Origin: [Eubacterium] eligens ATCC 27750
GTDB taxonomy: Bacteria > Bacillota > Clostridia > Lachnospirales > Lachnospiraceae
Length of the DNA: 64,000 bases
Assembly (NCBI RefSeq): GCF_000146185.1
Contig: NC_012780.1
Span: 248,001-312,000 of the forward strand
Direction: 5' to 3'
Below are positions 1-8,947 of this stretch, in pieces. The notes beneath the pieces were generated by a model, which worked only from the letters and a program-made list of their open reading frames with translations, ran no database searches and was not told the origin of the DNA. A program made the translations under genes and the position numbers. Position 1 is the stretch's first letter; the number at the start of each line of letters is the position of its first letter.

Positions 1-70
1 TAATCGTTTCAATTTCGTCTTTAATTAGACTATCATAATATTTTTATTTTATCAACATTAAGCCTCTTAC

Positions 71-199
71 TCATACCTTATAAACTTTTTGTTGAGATAG
101 TTCAAAATCCATTTCAATATTACCATCTTTATCTTCTTTTAATTTTATAATCACATCATAATTTCTATTCTTTAATACATTTACTTTATGCCTAATAAT
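71..199 (-). pseudogene. C-terminal remnant of an unknown gene
   Basis: An open stretch of about 42 codons on the minus strand, with no start codon and a stop upstream at about 200, ends at a TGA at 71-73. The translation looks protein-like (it contains KNRNYDVIIKLKEDKDGNIE). I do not recognise it. It is probably the tail of a decayed gene; chance coding is possible. The rest of 1-243 holds nothing I can name. Confidence 0.25.
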
Positions 200-243
200 C
201 TACTAATACCCTTATAATAATCTCCTGTCAAAGTATATATAAA

Positions 244-277
244 GATGCAGCTACCACTCTACTGTGATAACTGCATC
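244..277 (-). terminator. intrinsic terminator of the Rpn-family gene
   Basis: GATGCAG at 244-250 pairs with CTGCATC at 271-277. Read as minus-strand RNA the stem extends to about 14 bp with two G-U pairs. It lies just after the stop codon of the gene ending at 286. The truncated paralogue at 5.3 kb has a similar hairpin. Confidence 0.6.
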
Positions 278-285
278 TGCAATAA

Positions 286-1482
286 CTACTTATTTTGTTC
301 TTCCAATAGTTTCTTTAATCTTGCTATTTCAGCATCTTTCTGGTCAGATGAGACTTTTAAAGCATTGTTTTCCGCTTCCAATTTATCTGTATGAACTGTC
401 AATTCTTCCTTTTCAGCCTTCAACCCATATGTCTGCTCTTCCAGTTCATCAATTCTCCCTGTAAGTTCATCATTCTGCTCCCTCAGATCCACAATCTCAT
501 CCTTCATTCTGTCGACCATCAACTCTGCAGTATTCCTATCCAATATTCTCAACGCTTCCGAAAACATACTGAGCACCTCCCCAGGTCTTTCCAAATACTC
601 ATTAATATCCTGGCGTACTGATTCCAGATCAGGAAATGTCTCTACAAGTTTGTCTATCTCCTGCGGTGTCTCGGCTACGAATAATGACAAGAATTTTAAT
701 CTGTCTCTTTTCATTTTCTCAGATACTAATGCATCATTATACTGACTACTGTCATAATCGTAATCCGTTATTTCTGTACGCCCTTCTTTAATATCAGAAT
801 ATCGGTATTTTCTGAATGTGTCAAGGCTTACCAGAACAAAATCCTGCAAAAGTTCTATCTTTATTCCTGTATTAAATTTCGTCTTTCCAACATGAAAATA
901 CAGTGCCTTGTCCATATCACTGATAAGGCTTTTATTACTGTCTTCAAAAAGAATAATCGTATGAACTTTCCTCATATCCTTATATGACGGTTTTGAAGAA
1001 CCATTCATTGATAGCTCATGCTTTCCCACCTGATTCTTGCCTGTAATCATTTTATACTGGCGAAGTACAAGATCTGCCGAATAACATGATATTCTCTCTG
1101 CCGGAAAGTCATACGAAATCTTCTGGATTTCTATATTGGCGATACTTCCGTCAGCCATCAGCACAACCATGTCCATAATAATCATCACACCAAGAAATTG
1201 TGAATCCTCATTTGGAAACACCTCAAGCACAGTAACCTTCTGCCCTAACAGACAGCTCACCAGCTCCGACAGTCTGTCCCTTCGCTCCGTTGGATTGAAT
1301 ATCTTCTTAAAAAATGGATCATACAATAAAGGAAGTGATTTCTTTCCCTTTAGAAAATCCTCATACCTTCCAGCCCACTCCTCATTCTTCTTAAGATACT
1401 GATATGTACTTAAACACAATGAATCCCCATTAATCTGATGCATTGCTGCATCATAATAATTCTTATTTTCTTTAATCTCCAT
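286..1482 (-). CDS. Rpn family PD-(D/E)XK nuclease / putative transposase
   Basis: A 398-residue protein of the Rpn/YhgA-like group, whose characterised members are DNA nucleases that promote RecA-independent recombination. Residues about 45-150 carry the nuclease-like core: LLYDPFFKKIF, then MDMVVLMADG and the EIQK motif, which fit the acidic D...ExK pattern, then SCYSADLVLRQYK. A long charged coiled coil fills about residues 325-398. The AGGAGG before the ATG lies more than 20 nt upstream, so the real start is uncertain; Met15 is an alternative. A truncated paralogue lies 4 kb away. Activity is inferred from family membership only. Confidence 0.75.
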   Translation of the reverse strand: MEIKENKNYYDAAMHQINGDSLCLSTYQYLKKNEEWAGRYEDFLKGKKSLPLLYDPFFKKIFNPTERRDRLSELVSCLLGQKVTVLEVFPNEDSQFLGVMIIMDMVVLMADGSIANIEIQKISYDFPAERISCYSADLVLRQYKMITGKNQVGKHELSMNGSSKPSYKDMRKVHTIILFEDSNKSLISDMDKALYFHVGKTKFNTGIKIELLQDFVLVSLDTFRKYRYSDIKEGRTEITDYDYDSSQYNDALVSEKMKRDRLKFLSLFVAETPQEIDKLVETFPDLESVRQDINEYLERPGEVLSMFSEALRILDRNTAELMVDRMKDEIVDLREQNDELTGRIDELEEQTYGLKAEKEELTVHTDKLEAENNALKVSSDQKDAEIARLKKLLEEQNK

Positions 1483-1578
1483 AAAATATACGACACTAGT
1501 GTTCTACCTCCTCTGAATTAATAAACATGCACATTTGTATACTCACAGTATCATACATATATGCTGTTGTAAATATAC

Positions 1579-1640
1579 ATGTCGTAATCTGTCGGTTTTA
1601 TGTCGTAATCGGTTGATTTTATGTCGCGAACGGTATTTTA
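1579..1640. repeat. 21-bp tandem repeat, about three units
   Basis: Units begin at 1579, 1600 and 1621 with ATGTCGTAATC, ATGTCGTAATC and ATGTCGCGAAC; the third is diverged at its end. The array lies between the divergent Rpn-family and DUF4012 genes. A 21-bp piece (1612-1632) recurs identically, in the same orientation, at 5247-5267 beyond the 3' end of the truncated Rpn copy. Confidence 0.65.
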
Positions 1641-1669
1641 TTGTAAACCAAATAAATATCTGTTATACT
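1641..1669 (+). promoter_or_regulatory. sigma-A-type promoter of the DUF4012 gene
   Basis: TTGTAA (1641-1646) and TATACT (1664-1669) are 17 bp apart, close to the TTGACA/TATAAT consensus, about 55 bp before the start codon at 1725. Confidence 0.6.
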
Positions 1670-1724
1670 GAGACATTGTGATTTATACACAATATTTAAA
1701 TAGCAAATTTACAAGGAGGAACTA

Positions 1725-3590
1725 ATGGAAGAATTATTCTCTGATTCTAAAGATACTGATGAGAGCTTTGCGTATGAAAATGAGTATCATGTCCACCATG
1801 AACATCACCATAGCCATCACTCTCACAAAAGACATAAAAAAAGTCATAAACTCCGGATTGCATTGATAGTTATTGCCTGCATTTTTGTTGCTTTAGGAAT
1901 AACTGGTGCAATAGGAATTAATGTTGCAAAGAAAGAAGTTAATAATGTAAAACAGCAGGCATATGAACTTAAAGGTAATCTTAAAAATGTTATGTCAGCA
2001 GTACAGGCACAGAACCCGGAGGCTGCACTTTCAGCATGCGATATGCTTGATGAGTCGGTAACAAAACTCAACCAGACCATGGATGGCGGTATATGGAAAT
2101 TTGCAGCTAAATTTCCTGCAACTAAAGGATATATGACCTCTGTGAAACAGTTACTTAATGCTGTAAATGATGCTTCTTCAGAAATAGTAAGACCAGCAAT
2201 TCAGGTATTGAGTGATTATCCTATGTCAGGACTTAAAGTTGACGATGGGTTCAGCATATCAACAATTAATGCATATATAGCTTTACTTGAAGATATTGAA
2301 CCTAAAATAGATGAAATATCAGAAACCATGAAAAATATCAATCTGCCAATGGGATTAAACAGCATGATTTCTGAATATGCTGATCAGCTTGTTTCTATGA
2401 CAACATCTTATGATGATGCCAAAGAATTTCTGCCACTCTTCCAGATATTTGTCGGAGACGGAAGTGACAGAACATACCTTCTGACTGCGCAGAATTCTTC
2501 TGAACTCAGGGCATCCGGTGGTTTCCCTGGTTCTATAGGAACAATCCGCATAAGAGATGGAGTATTAACAATTGGTGATTTCCAAAGCGAACCTAAAGTT
2601 CTTGCCCAGCATACATCTGCGAACTCACAGATAACCGATTTAGAATATGAATTGTTTGGTGCATGGATATATAATCCTCGAGATGCATGTTTTGATCCTG
2701 ACTTTGAAAGAACCGGATATATATGGGCTGTTGCCTATGAAGAACGAAACAACGAAAGTGTTGACGGAGTAGTTTCGCTTACACCTACTATTATTCAGGA
2801 TTTACTCGGCATTGTAGGTGATATTACATTGTCAGATGGAACAGAACTCACAAGTGAAAATGCTACTAAGGTTTTGCAGTACGATATGTATTATAAATAT
2901 CTTGATGCTTCTCATGCAAGCACTATGAACGAAAGCAATAATTATGTTGATGATTTGTTTTCTGAGACGGCTAAAACAGCCATGGCTAAGCTTGTAGATA
3001 ATTTCGATATCAAGAAAGTTAGTGATTATTATAAGATATTAGCCGATGGCGCAAAGAAGCGTACAGTAATGATGTGGATGAAAGATGAAAACGAACAGGA
3101 ACTCGTCCGTAACGCTGGTTACTCAGGAACTCTTAATTTCGATCCTGAAAACCCTGAAACAGGTGTATATTTTAACTTCACTGACCCGTGTAAACTCGGC
3201 TGGTTCCTTGATATTAACACTGAAGTAAGCGAGCCAGTAATTAACGACGATGGTACCCGTACTTACGAGGTAACTGCCACATATGGCAATGTCATTACTA
3301 ACGAAGACATTACTAACGGCAGTACATACATTATCGGCAACTACGGCGGCCGCATAAGCGGTTACGCACATATATTTGCTCCAGCTGGCGGAACAATATC
3401 CGACTTTAAGGCAAGTAATGGTGGAAAAATGTATATGAATGAATACCATGATCATCAAGTAGCTTATATGTTTGGTATCGGTATAGCCCCTGGCTCACAG
3501 CTGACAATTACTTACAAAGTAACAACTGCTGCCGGTGTGACAACCCCGCTTGGCGTCAACACTACCCCTACTCTGCAGGAGTATAGGTAA
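1725..3590 (+). CDS. DUF4012 domain membrane-anchored protein with His-rich N-terminus
   Basis: A 621-residue protein. Residues 1-42 are cytoplasmic and very rich in His and Lys (about a dozen His between residues 21 and 40). One hydrophobic segment (about 45-70) is followed by a large extracytoplasmic part that I assign to DUF4012 (about 230-560; FVGDGSDRTYLLTAQNSSELR and GGFPGSIGTI are typical of the family). The family has no settled function but is found in surface or polysaccharide contexts. The start is fixed by AAGGAGGA four bases before the ATG. A good promoter and terminator make it a single-gene unit. The His-rich tail could bind metal, but this is only suggested by composition. Confidence 0.75.
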   Translation: MEELFSDSKDTDESFAYENEYHVHHEHHHSHHSHKRHKKSHKLRIALIVIACIFVALGITGAIGINVAKKEVNNVKQQAYELKGNLKNVMSAVQAQNPEAALSACDMLDESVTKLNQTMDGGIWKFAAKFPATKGYMTSVKQLLNAVNDASSEIVRPAIQVLSDYPMSGLKVDDGFSISTINAYIALLEDIEPKIDEISETMKNINLPMGLNSMISEYADQLVSMTTSYDDAKEFLPLFQIFVGDGSDRTYLLTAQNSSELRASGGFPGSIGTIRIRDGVLTIGDFQSEPKVLAQHTSANSQITDLEYELFGAWIYNPRDACFDPDFERTGYIWAVAYEERNNESVDGVVSLTPTIIQDLLGIVGDITLSDGTELTSENATKVLQYDMYYKYLDASHASTMNESNNYVDDLFSETAKTAMAKLVDNFDIKKVSDYYKILADGAKKRTVMMWMKDENEQELVRNAGYSGTLNFDPENPETGVYFNFTDPCKLGWFLDINTEVSEPVINDDGTRTYEVTATYGNVITNEDITNGSTYIIGNYGGRISGYAHIFAPAGGTISDFKASNGGKMYMNEYHDHQVAYMFGIGIAPGSQLTITYKVTTAAGVTTPLGVNTTPTLQEYR

Positions 3591-3605
3591 AATTAAACTA
3601 ATTAT

Positions 3606-3640
3606 GGCGGCTCAATGTTATGAAATTGAACCGCCTTTAA
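3606..3640 (+). terminator. intrinsic terminator of the DUF4012 gene
   Basis: GGCGGCTCAAT (3606-3616) pairs with ATTGAACCGCC (3625-3635), with one wobble and an 8-nt loop, followed by a T-rich tract. Confidence 0.7.
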
Positions 3641-3660
3641 TTATTTATTTGATGCTAATG

Positions 3661-3770
3661 CTATTTTTCAATTATTGGAGACATTTTTAAACTCACATAA
3701 TAATACTTGCCCTCATATTTATCATAAGCGCTACATAATCCTGCAAACTGTAAATTGTAAATATTCTTTA
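3661..3770 (-). pseudogene. possible gene-end remnant
   Basis: A minus-strand open frame ending at a TAG (3661-3663) reads as about 36 plausible codons (it includes FAGLCSAYDKYEGKYYYVSL) with no start. It may be the tail of a decayed gene between the DUF4012 and Abi genes. I do not recognise it. Confidence 0.2.
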
Positions 3771-3778
3771 TAAAATAA

Positions 3779-3814
3779 AAGACACCCGCAATAAATAATG
3801 CGAGTGCCTTTCAA
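3779..3814 (-). terminator. intrinsic terminator of the Abi gene
   Basis: Arms at 3779-3790 and 3799-3810 give a 12-bp stem with G-U pairs and an 8-nt loop. On the minus strand it is followed by a T-run, 80 bp beyond the Abi stop codon. Confidence 0.6.
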
Positions 3815-3893
3815 CCAAAATCAATATGGTTATCTCTGTAGTAGTATACTAACATATCTGTTATTTAATTACAATAAATTTTAAAATTTATTT

Positions 3894-4913
3894 TTATTTA
3901 TTTTCAACTTTTCTATCAAATGTATTGTAATTAATTTTTTCTTTTTTTAACTCAACCAATATCTTTAAATCATCAATGTCTTTTATTCCCATTTGCCCAC
4001 GAATATTATCAAATGCATTTTGCGATACTTCTTTTTTTATGGCACTCAGCATCTCTATAAATTCCTTCATCATATTTTTAAATTCTGAAGCGGGTAAATA
4101 ATATTTAAAATAAATTAATAAATCCATCAATTTCTTCTCAGTATCTTTTGAGTAAGATGCTCTTAATTGTTTAAAATATTTTTCTTTTATTCTTCCTTTT
4201 TTACTTTTGTCTTTTGTTTCTGTAATGCAATAAATCCTTTCATTATGAGCACACGAGTTTCTAACTTTTCTAAGCCAATGTAAACTTCCAATTAATAATT
4301 TAACATCTGGATACCCTTTTTCATCAATCATACCATATAATTCACATAAACTATGTTTAACAATCATTTTACTATTGTTCAACACATCAATAAATGTTGA
4401 AAAATTTATAACCTTTATCATTATCCATGTCGGAATTGATGTGTGTTGATTCATGTAAAACTTTACATAATCCAACTGGCTTTTACTTAATTCACTATAT
4501 GCTGAAGAAATTGCACTTATTTTATTTTGTAACCTTGCCTTTTCCGAATATGCATTCGCATCATACCAAGGTATTTTTCCATTATCATTACACTGATCAA
4601 ATTTATACCCTGTTAATGTCCTAACTTCTTCTTCAATCTGTGTAATATATCTAAGTAAAAAACTCCTTAACTTCTCATCAAATTTTTTTAATTCATAAAT
4701 ATTTGCCAAATCAGTATTAGGTAAATAAATATGTTTTCCAGTATTATCTATTCCGCAGATAAACGGATATTTATAACCATTAACAATATTAAAATATCCC
4801 ATTCTAACAAGAATTTCTTTATCTTTAGTACTATTATTACAAGTAATTTTCTTATTATTTCTCAATTTTTTCAACTGTTGATTATATGTCAAAAAAACTT
4901 TTTCCTCACTCAT
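3894..4913 (-). CDS. Abi family (AbiD/F-like, Abi_2) HEPN protein
   Basis: A 339-residue protein resembling the Abi_2 family (AbiD/AbiF), phage abortive-infection proteins placed in the HEPN ribonuclease superfamily. The N-terminus (LTYNQQLKKLRNNK, then VRMGYFNIVNGYKYPF) is typical. Near residue 215 the sequence RNSCAHNERIY contains R-x4-H, the catalytic motif of HEPN RNases. I start at 4913 rather than the ATG at 4952 because AAGGAG lies 7 nt before it and none precedes the upstream ATG. It is a single gene with its own terminator, about 1.1 kb from the STAS/ATPase operon. Defence function is inferred from the family. Confidence 0.75.
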   Translation of the reverse strand: MSEEKVFLTYNQQLKKLRNNKKITCNNSTKDKEILVRMGYFNIVNGYKYPFICGIDNTGKHIYLPNTDLANIYELKKFDEKLRSFLLRYITQIEEEVRTLTGYKFDQCNDNGKIPWYDANAYSEKARLQNKISAISSAYSELSKSQLDYVKFYMNQHTSIPTWIMIKVINFSTFIDVLNNSKMIVKHSLCELYGMIDEKGYPDVKLLIGSLHWLRKVRNSCAHNERIYCITETKDKSKKGRIKEKYFKQLRASYSKDTEKKLMDLLIYFKYYLPASEFKNMMKEFIEMLSAIKKEVSQNAFDNIRGQMGIKDIDDLKILVELKKEKINYNTFDRKVENK

Positions 4914-5280
4914 AATGTGCTCCTTGTACCATTTCATTAAATTAATCGCCAATAATGTAATTCATATATTACATACAGTAAATGTTCAAGAATATAAAAA
5001 TTATAGATTTTACTTTCCAACTTAGAGAGGCTACTTCTTGTGTCCTCTCATCTTCTATATATATTTATTAAATTTTAATAATTTCCTACTTTTAAATAAT
5101 AATATCCATAACATTGAATCAATCATCCTGTTCTAATTAATAGATTTCTATTAAAAATTCATGACTAATCCAACTGCTAATTTCGATTTAAACTGTTATT
5201 ATAGTATCATATTGACTTTGATTTATCAAGTTCTTGCTATGAGTCCGTTGATTTTATGTCGCGAACGTTTCTATGTAAAA
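4914..5280. other. AT-rich gap without a recognisable gene
   Basis: No supportable coding region. It presumably holds the Abi promoter at its left end. The only notable item is the 21-bp repeat copy at 5247-5267. Confidence 0.4.
5247..5267. repeat. second copy of the 21-bp sequence from the 1.6-kb array
   Basis: These 21 bases are identical to 1612-1632, in direct orientation. The two copies bracket the DUF4012-Abi segment, and each borders one of the two Rpn-family copies. Confidence 0.6.
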
Positions 5281-5310
5281 TGCAGTTATCACATCCCTAT
5301 GATAACTGCA
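5281..5310 (-). terminator. intrinsic terminator of the truncated Rpn copy
   Basis: A perfect 11-bp stem, TGCAGTTATCA (5281-5291) with TGATAACTGCA (5300-5310), 8-nt loop, followed on the minus strand by a short T-rich tract. It matches the hairpin after the full-length copy. Confidence 0.7.
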
Positions 5311-5320
5311 TCTATATTAA

Positions 5321-6001
5321 CTACTTATTCTGTTCTTTCAACTGTCTCTTTAGCCTTGCTATCTCAACGTCTTTCTCTGCACTCAGTTTATCAGATGCTT
5401 CACTTCTCTTCTTCAACTCTTCTGAAAACATACTGAGCACCTCCTCTGGTCTTTCCATATACTCACTAATATCACGATGTACTCCTTCAAGGTCAGGAAA
5501 TATCCCGATAAGCTGCTCTATCTCCTGTGGAGTTTCAGCTACGAATAACGACAGGTACTTCAGACGGTCAAGCTTCATCTTCTCCGTCACAGCTTTGTCC
5601 TTATACTGTGTACTGTCATAGTCACATTCCCGTATCTCAGTACGCCCTTTCTTGACATCAGCATATCGGTATTTCCTAAATGTTTCAAGACTTATCAATA
5701 CATAATCCTGCAAAAGGTCTATCTCAATCCCAGTATTGAACTTCGTATTTCCTACATGAAAATATAACTCCTTATTCAACTCACTGATAAGACTGCTGCT
5801 ACTGTTCTCAAAAAAAATAATAGTATGAACCGGCCTCATATCCTTATATGATGGCTTTGAAGAACCATTCAGCAAATTGTTCAACGAAGTACTCATCGAT
5901 TCCCCAGTCTTTCCTAACTCACTTTTGCCTGCCAGCTGCTTGTACTGGCGCAGTACAAGGTCCGCCGAGTAACACGATATTCTCGCTGCTGGAAAATCAT
6001 A
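5321..6001 (-). pseudogene. 5'-truncated Rpn family gene
   Basis: The frame is a close paralogue of the protein at 286-1482, covering its C-terminal two thirds. Codons before the Met at 5896 already match it (YDFPAARISCYSADLVLRQYK), so translation from that Met would not give a native protein. Homology stops near 6001, inside the nuclease core, so about the first 115 residues, including the D...ExK acidic residues, are missing. The coiled-coil tail is also shorter. The break abuts the end of the operon that reads toward it, suggesting that insertion or recombination removed the 5' end. Confidence 0.75.
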
Positions 6002-6027
6002 TAATGTAATTATTCCGTTTAAGAATT

Positions 6028-6498
6028 TTATTTCTTAGTATTTCCCTCATATGCATCATTAACACATTTATAAATTGCCTCTATTTTTTCATTAATAATC
6101 TTAAATTCTTCCGCTTGTTCATCCTGTTCATAGTTACGGTTATTTCCACACTCAGCTAGATAACTTTCCAATTCATTAATCTTACTTTTTAGTTCTTTAT
6201 AAAAATCTCGATTAGTGTACTTAAAATATAAGGCACTTCTTAGCATAGCATCAAGTTCATCTACTAATTTACTAAAATCTTTCATTCTTTCGTCTTCGAA
6301 CCTTATATATCTTCTTGCTTCCGGAATCTTATATATTAAAAAATCATCAAATATCACATTATAGTATTTTGCCATAGAATTGCTATGATTAATTCTTTCC
6401 GTCTGTTCATATGTTTTTTTGAACAAAATTATATTGCCTAATAATGTAAAAGCACCAACCACAGCGCCAGCAACAGTACATATAGCACTGATACTCAT
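6028..6498 (-). CDS. small membrane protein, last gene of the ATPase/STAS operon
   Basis: About 156 residues. One N-terminal hydrophobic segment (about residues 3-22) is followed by a charged, largely helical cytoplasmic part (EQTERINHSNSMAKYYNVIFDD and onward). I do not recognise a family. I prefer the ATG at 6498, with GAGGGTG upstream, over the GTG at 6510. It starts 25 bp after the STAS-like gene. A membrane partner of the operon is a guess from context. Confidence 0.55.
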   Translation of the reverse strand: MSISAICTVAGAVVGAFTLLGNIILFKKTYEQTERINHSNSMAKYYNVIFDDFLIYKIPEARRYIRFEDERMKDFSKLVDELDAMLRSALYFKYTNRDFYKELKSKINELESYLAECGNNRNYEQDEQAEEFKIINEKIEAIYKCVNDAYEGNTKK

Positions 6499-6522
6499 AT
6501 CATATGTCACCCTCTTCCATAA

Positions 6523-6807
6523 TTACAACTTCCGTTTAATTGATTCAGCTATATCCAGTGTAGCAGCCTTAATTGTAAGACGGCTTTCAGTATTTGCTAA
6601 TCCTATCTGATTAACTATATCAGAGAAAAGTCCTTGAACAAAGGATGATGCTATCATCTCTATATAGTCAGGAAATTCAATTTCAAAATTCTTGCTAATA
6701 TCTAATTTGCCTTTTATCTGTTCTTCATATATAGAAACTCCATATTCATATCCCGCTAAATTAGGAATTGATTTATCAAACTCAAGTACTATTGAATTAT
6801 CCATCAT
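6523..6807 (-). CDS. STAS-like DUF4325 protein
   Basis: A 94-residue protein matching the STAS-like DUF4325 family: the middle part EIEFPDYIEMIASSFVQGLF is its typical core, where true anti-anti-sigma STAS proteins carry the regulated Ser. Its ATG overlaps the ATPase stop codon (ATGA), with AAGGAG 8 nt upstream, so the two are translationally coupled. STAS proteins often work with GHKL ATPases, as in SpoIIAA/AB and RsbV/W. Such a partnership here is inferred from adjacency, and no sigma factor gene is nearby. Confidence 0.7.
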   Translation of the reverse strand: MMDNSIVLEFDKSIPNLAGYEYGVSIYEEQIKGKLDISKNFEIEFPDYIEMIASSFVQGLFSDIVNQIGLANTESRLTIKAATLDIAESIKRKL

Positions 6808-7979
6808 TCAATACTCTCCTTCTTTATTACATAACTTAAATTATACATAGTTCCTGGGAGATACACATCTACATCTCTTATAACACCATCTTCTGGAATT
6901 GAATTAATATAATCATTATTCTTATTGAATCCTATAAATTCCTCTTTGTTAAATCTCATATGATCCGCATAAAAAAATAAAGCTCTGTTACCCGATGCCA
7001 TATAACATAACTGATCTGATGCTTTTTCTCCTAATGAAGATATCAGACTGGTTAAACCTCTGCCACCAGTCTTATTCTTTTGTATGCTTCCAGATATTTT
7101 ATCCTGAAAACTGGATATGGTATAAAAATCTTTTTCAGAATATTTATCTGAGAAATACCTTTCATGATTATTCTTAGCTTTTTTTACCCAGATATGTCTT
7201 TCATTGACTTCTTGTGATGACTTCATTTTATTCATCAGTGGAACATAGAACAATTCCTTTGAAAAATTAACAACACATGCATTCAAACCATAATAATTAT
7301 CTAAATCATCCGCTGTGCTTTTATATGTATCATCAGTTAAATCTAAATCTATGAGACAATCTGTTTTCGCATGTTCACCAGAATTTCCTACTAACTCTAT
7401 CAAAACTTCTGTCAATTCATCAACACTGCTCTCATTAATACAATTATTCTTTAGAAAACACCTTATATCTGTCATTAATTTAGATAAACATTTTTTATCA
7501 CAATAATCCTGATATGTAAACACTTTCCTGAAATGTTTTCTATCTAAATCATACTTGAATTTCTTTTCGAATATATCAAAACCATCATTGACATTATTTA
7601 AACACGAATATTTAAATCCTTCTGTCCATATACTATCTGTAACTTTATAACAAATATATACTTTCCTATGATATTTCTCCATAACAATATGAATTACACA
7701 TTCCAACACAATATATACCAGCTTATCGTTAAAAGATGTCTCACCAATATCCAGCATTATAGGATACTTAAGGGCACTGTACTTGACAACTGTATAATGT
7801 AAAAGATGAATTATATCTCTCATTCCAGTCCCTGTAATAACATTCTTATGATACTCTATTAAAAAACATTTCAATTTTCTTCCGTTATCATTACATGTAC
7901 TCAATCTAATCCTACGCTTATAATACCTATCTCTACATGTAAATGGATTCTCTAATATTAAAAGTTCATCATTTTTCAT
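6804..7979 (-). CDS. GHKL (histidine-kinase-like) ATPase-domain protein
   Basis: About 391 residues. The region near residue 205 (EVLIELVGNSGEHA) looks like the N-box of the GHKL ATPase fold, and NKTGGRGLTSLI near residue 315 looks like the G-box/lid glycines. There is no phospho-accepting His domain, receiver domain or membrane segment. The N-terminal 190 residues match nothing I know. I chose the ATG at 7979 (AGAGGG 9 nt upstream); the frame is open to 8027. It is coupled to the downstream STAS-like gene. By analogy with anti-sigma kinases it may bind or phosphorylate that partner; this is inference. Confidence 0.6.
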   Translation of the reverse strand: MKNDELLILENPFTCRDRYYKRRIRLSTCNDNGRKLKCFLIEYHKNVITGTGMRDIIHLLHYTVVKYSALKYPIMLDIGETSFNDKLVYIVLECVIHIVMEKYHRKVYICYKVTDSIWTEGFKYSCLNNVNDGFDIFEKKFKYDLDRKHFRKVFTYQDYCDKKCLSKLMTDIRCFLKNNCINESSVDELTEVLIELVGNSGEHAKTDCLIDLDLTDDTYKSTADDLDNYYGLNACVVNFSKELFYVPLMNKMKSSQEVNERHIWVKKAKNNHERYFSDKYSEKDFYTISSFQDKISGSIQKNKTGGRGLTSLISSLGEKASDQLCYMASGNRALFFYADHMRFNKEEFIGFNKNNDYINSIPEDGVIRDVDVYLPGTMYNLSYVIKKESIE

Positions 7980-7998
7980 TTCCCTCATCCCTCTGATT

Positions 7999-8772
7999 TC
8001 AGCTTTTCCCCTTCCCCATAGCCTCAAGCAACAAAACCACCGAAGCCACTGCCGACGGAGTCATCTTGTATTTCTTTTTCAGCCCCGAAATAAACATTTC
8101 ATCTTGTGTAATATAAGCCTGTTTCAACTGGTCTATCGTAAGAAATGCGTACTTTGTACCATCTATCATAGCAGAACTTTTATCTTGCTTCAGGCTGCTT
8201 TCATAACCATCCTTATTAAATTTAACATCCAATTTTTCATTTCCAAATTTATGATATAATAAAAATTGTGTTTTACCACCTTCAACTAAATCTCTATAGA
8301 AAGCAAATATGCTTCCATTTATCTGCTTTGCTGTGACATTAATTGGCTGTCCATTAACTCTGAAATACTTCAATTCCCTATTAATACTTTCAGCTATAGA
8401 ATCGTAAAATCCATCAAGTGTAAAATGTTCTCCCTTTTTATAATCATATTTCGGACTTAATTTGGCTGATATACTTGTTCCCCATGTTTTCTTGCCAACA
8501 GACATTTTATTACTTCTTCCAACAAAAAGAATTCCTATTTCGTGGAATTCAATAAACCCATTAAAACCAATATGATTAACCATTAACGAAAATTCCAACG
8601 GACTGATGAATGGACCCGGCTCATATACATTCCTATTTGTCTTTCTATTCTCCCATTCATAATCCATAGCTCTGTTAGTTCTTAACAAATCCCAATATGT
8701 CGTATTAGAATATGTTAATATTATCTTATTATCCTTATGTGTTAAATTATCAAGTCCTACTGTCATAATCAT
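7999..8772 (-). CDS. unknown protein in the ATPase/STAS operon
   Basis: A 257-residue soluble protein without a recognised domain. It has mixed alpha/beta character and aromatic-rich stretches (NHIGFNGFIEFHEIGILFVGRS) and ends in a helical segment (SAVASVVLLLEAMGKGKS). The start overlaps the end of the preceding small gene by 23 bp, and the next gene begins about 20 bp after its stop, so it belongs to the same transcript. It could be the sensor or effector of the system. Confidence 0.5.
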   Translation of the reverse strand: MIMTVGLDNLTHKDNKIILTYSNTTYWDLLRTNRAMDYEWENRKTNRNVYEPGPFISPLEFSLMVNHIGFNGFIEFHEIGILFVGRSNKMSVGKKTWGTSISAKLSPKYDYKKGEHFTLDGFYDSIAESINRELKYFRVNGQPINVTAKQINGSIFAFYRDLVEGGKTQFLLYHKFGNEKLDVKFNKDGYESSLKQDKSSAMIDGTKYAFLTIDQLKQAYITQDEMFISGLKKKYKMTPSAVASVVLLLEAMGKGKS

Positions 8773-8947
8773 ACGAACACCTGTGAGCGTTTAATAACCA
8801 TTCTGATTGATTTTCTATCTGTTTTGGAAGACTATACACATTAGCAGCATTCTTATGATTCATAATAATATCAAATGGTTTATCTTTTAATTTTCTTTTA
8901 ACCAAAACAGTTATTAGAAATTTCACATTTCTATTATAAGTTAACAA
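8750..8947 (-). CDS. small unknown protein, TTG start
   Basis: A 65-residue basic protein. The TTG start at 8947 has AAGGAAG 5 nt upstream and overlaps the end of the previous gene by 7 bp; its own end overlaps the next gene. The tight overlaps support a real gene. No family is recognised. A frameshifted piece of a larger gene cannot be excluded. Confidence 0.4.
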   Translation of the reverse strand: MLTYNRNVKFLITVLVKRKLKDKPFDIIMNHKNAANVYSLPKQIENQSEWLLNAHRCSYDYDSRT

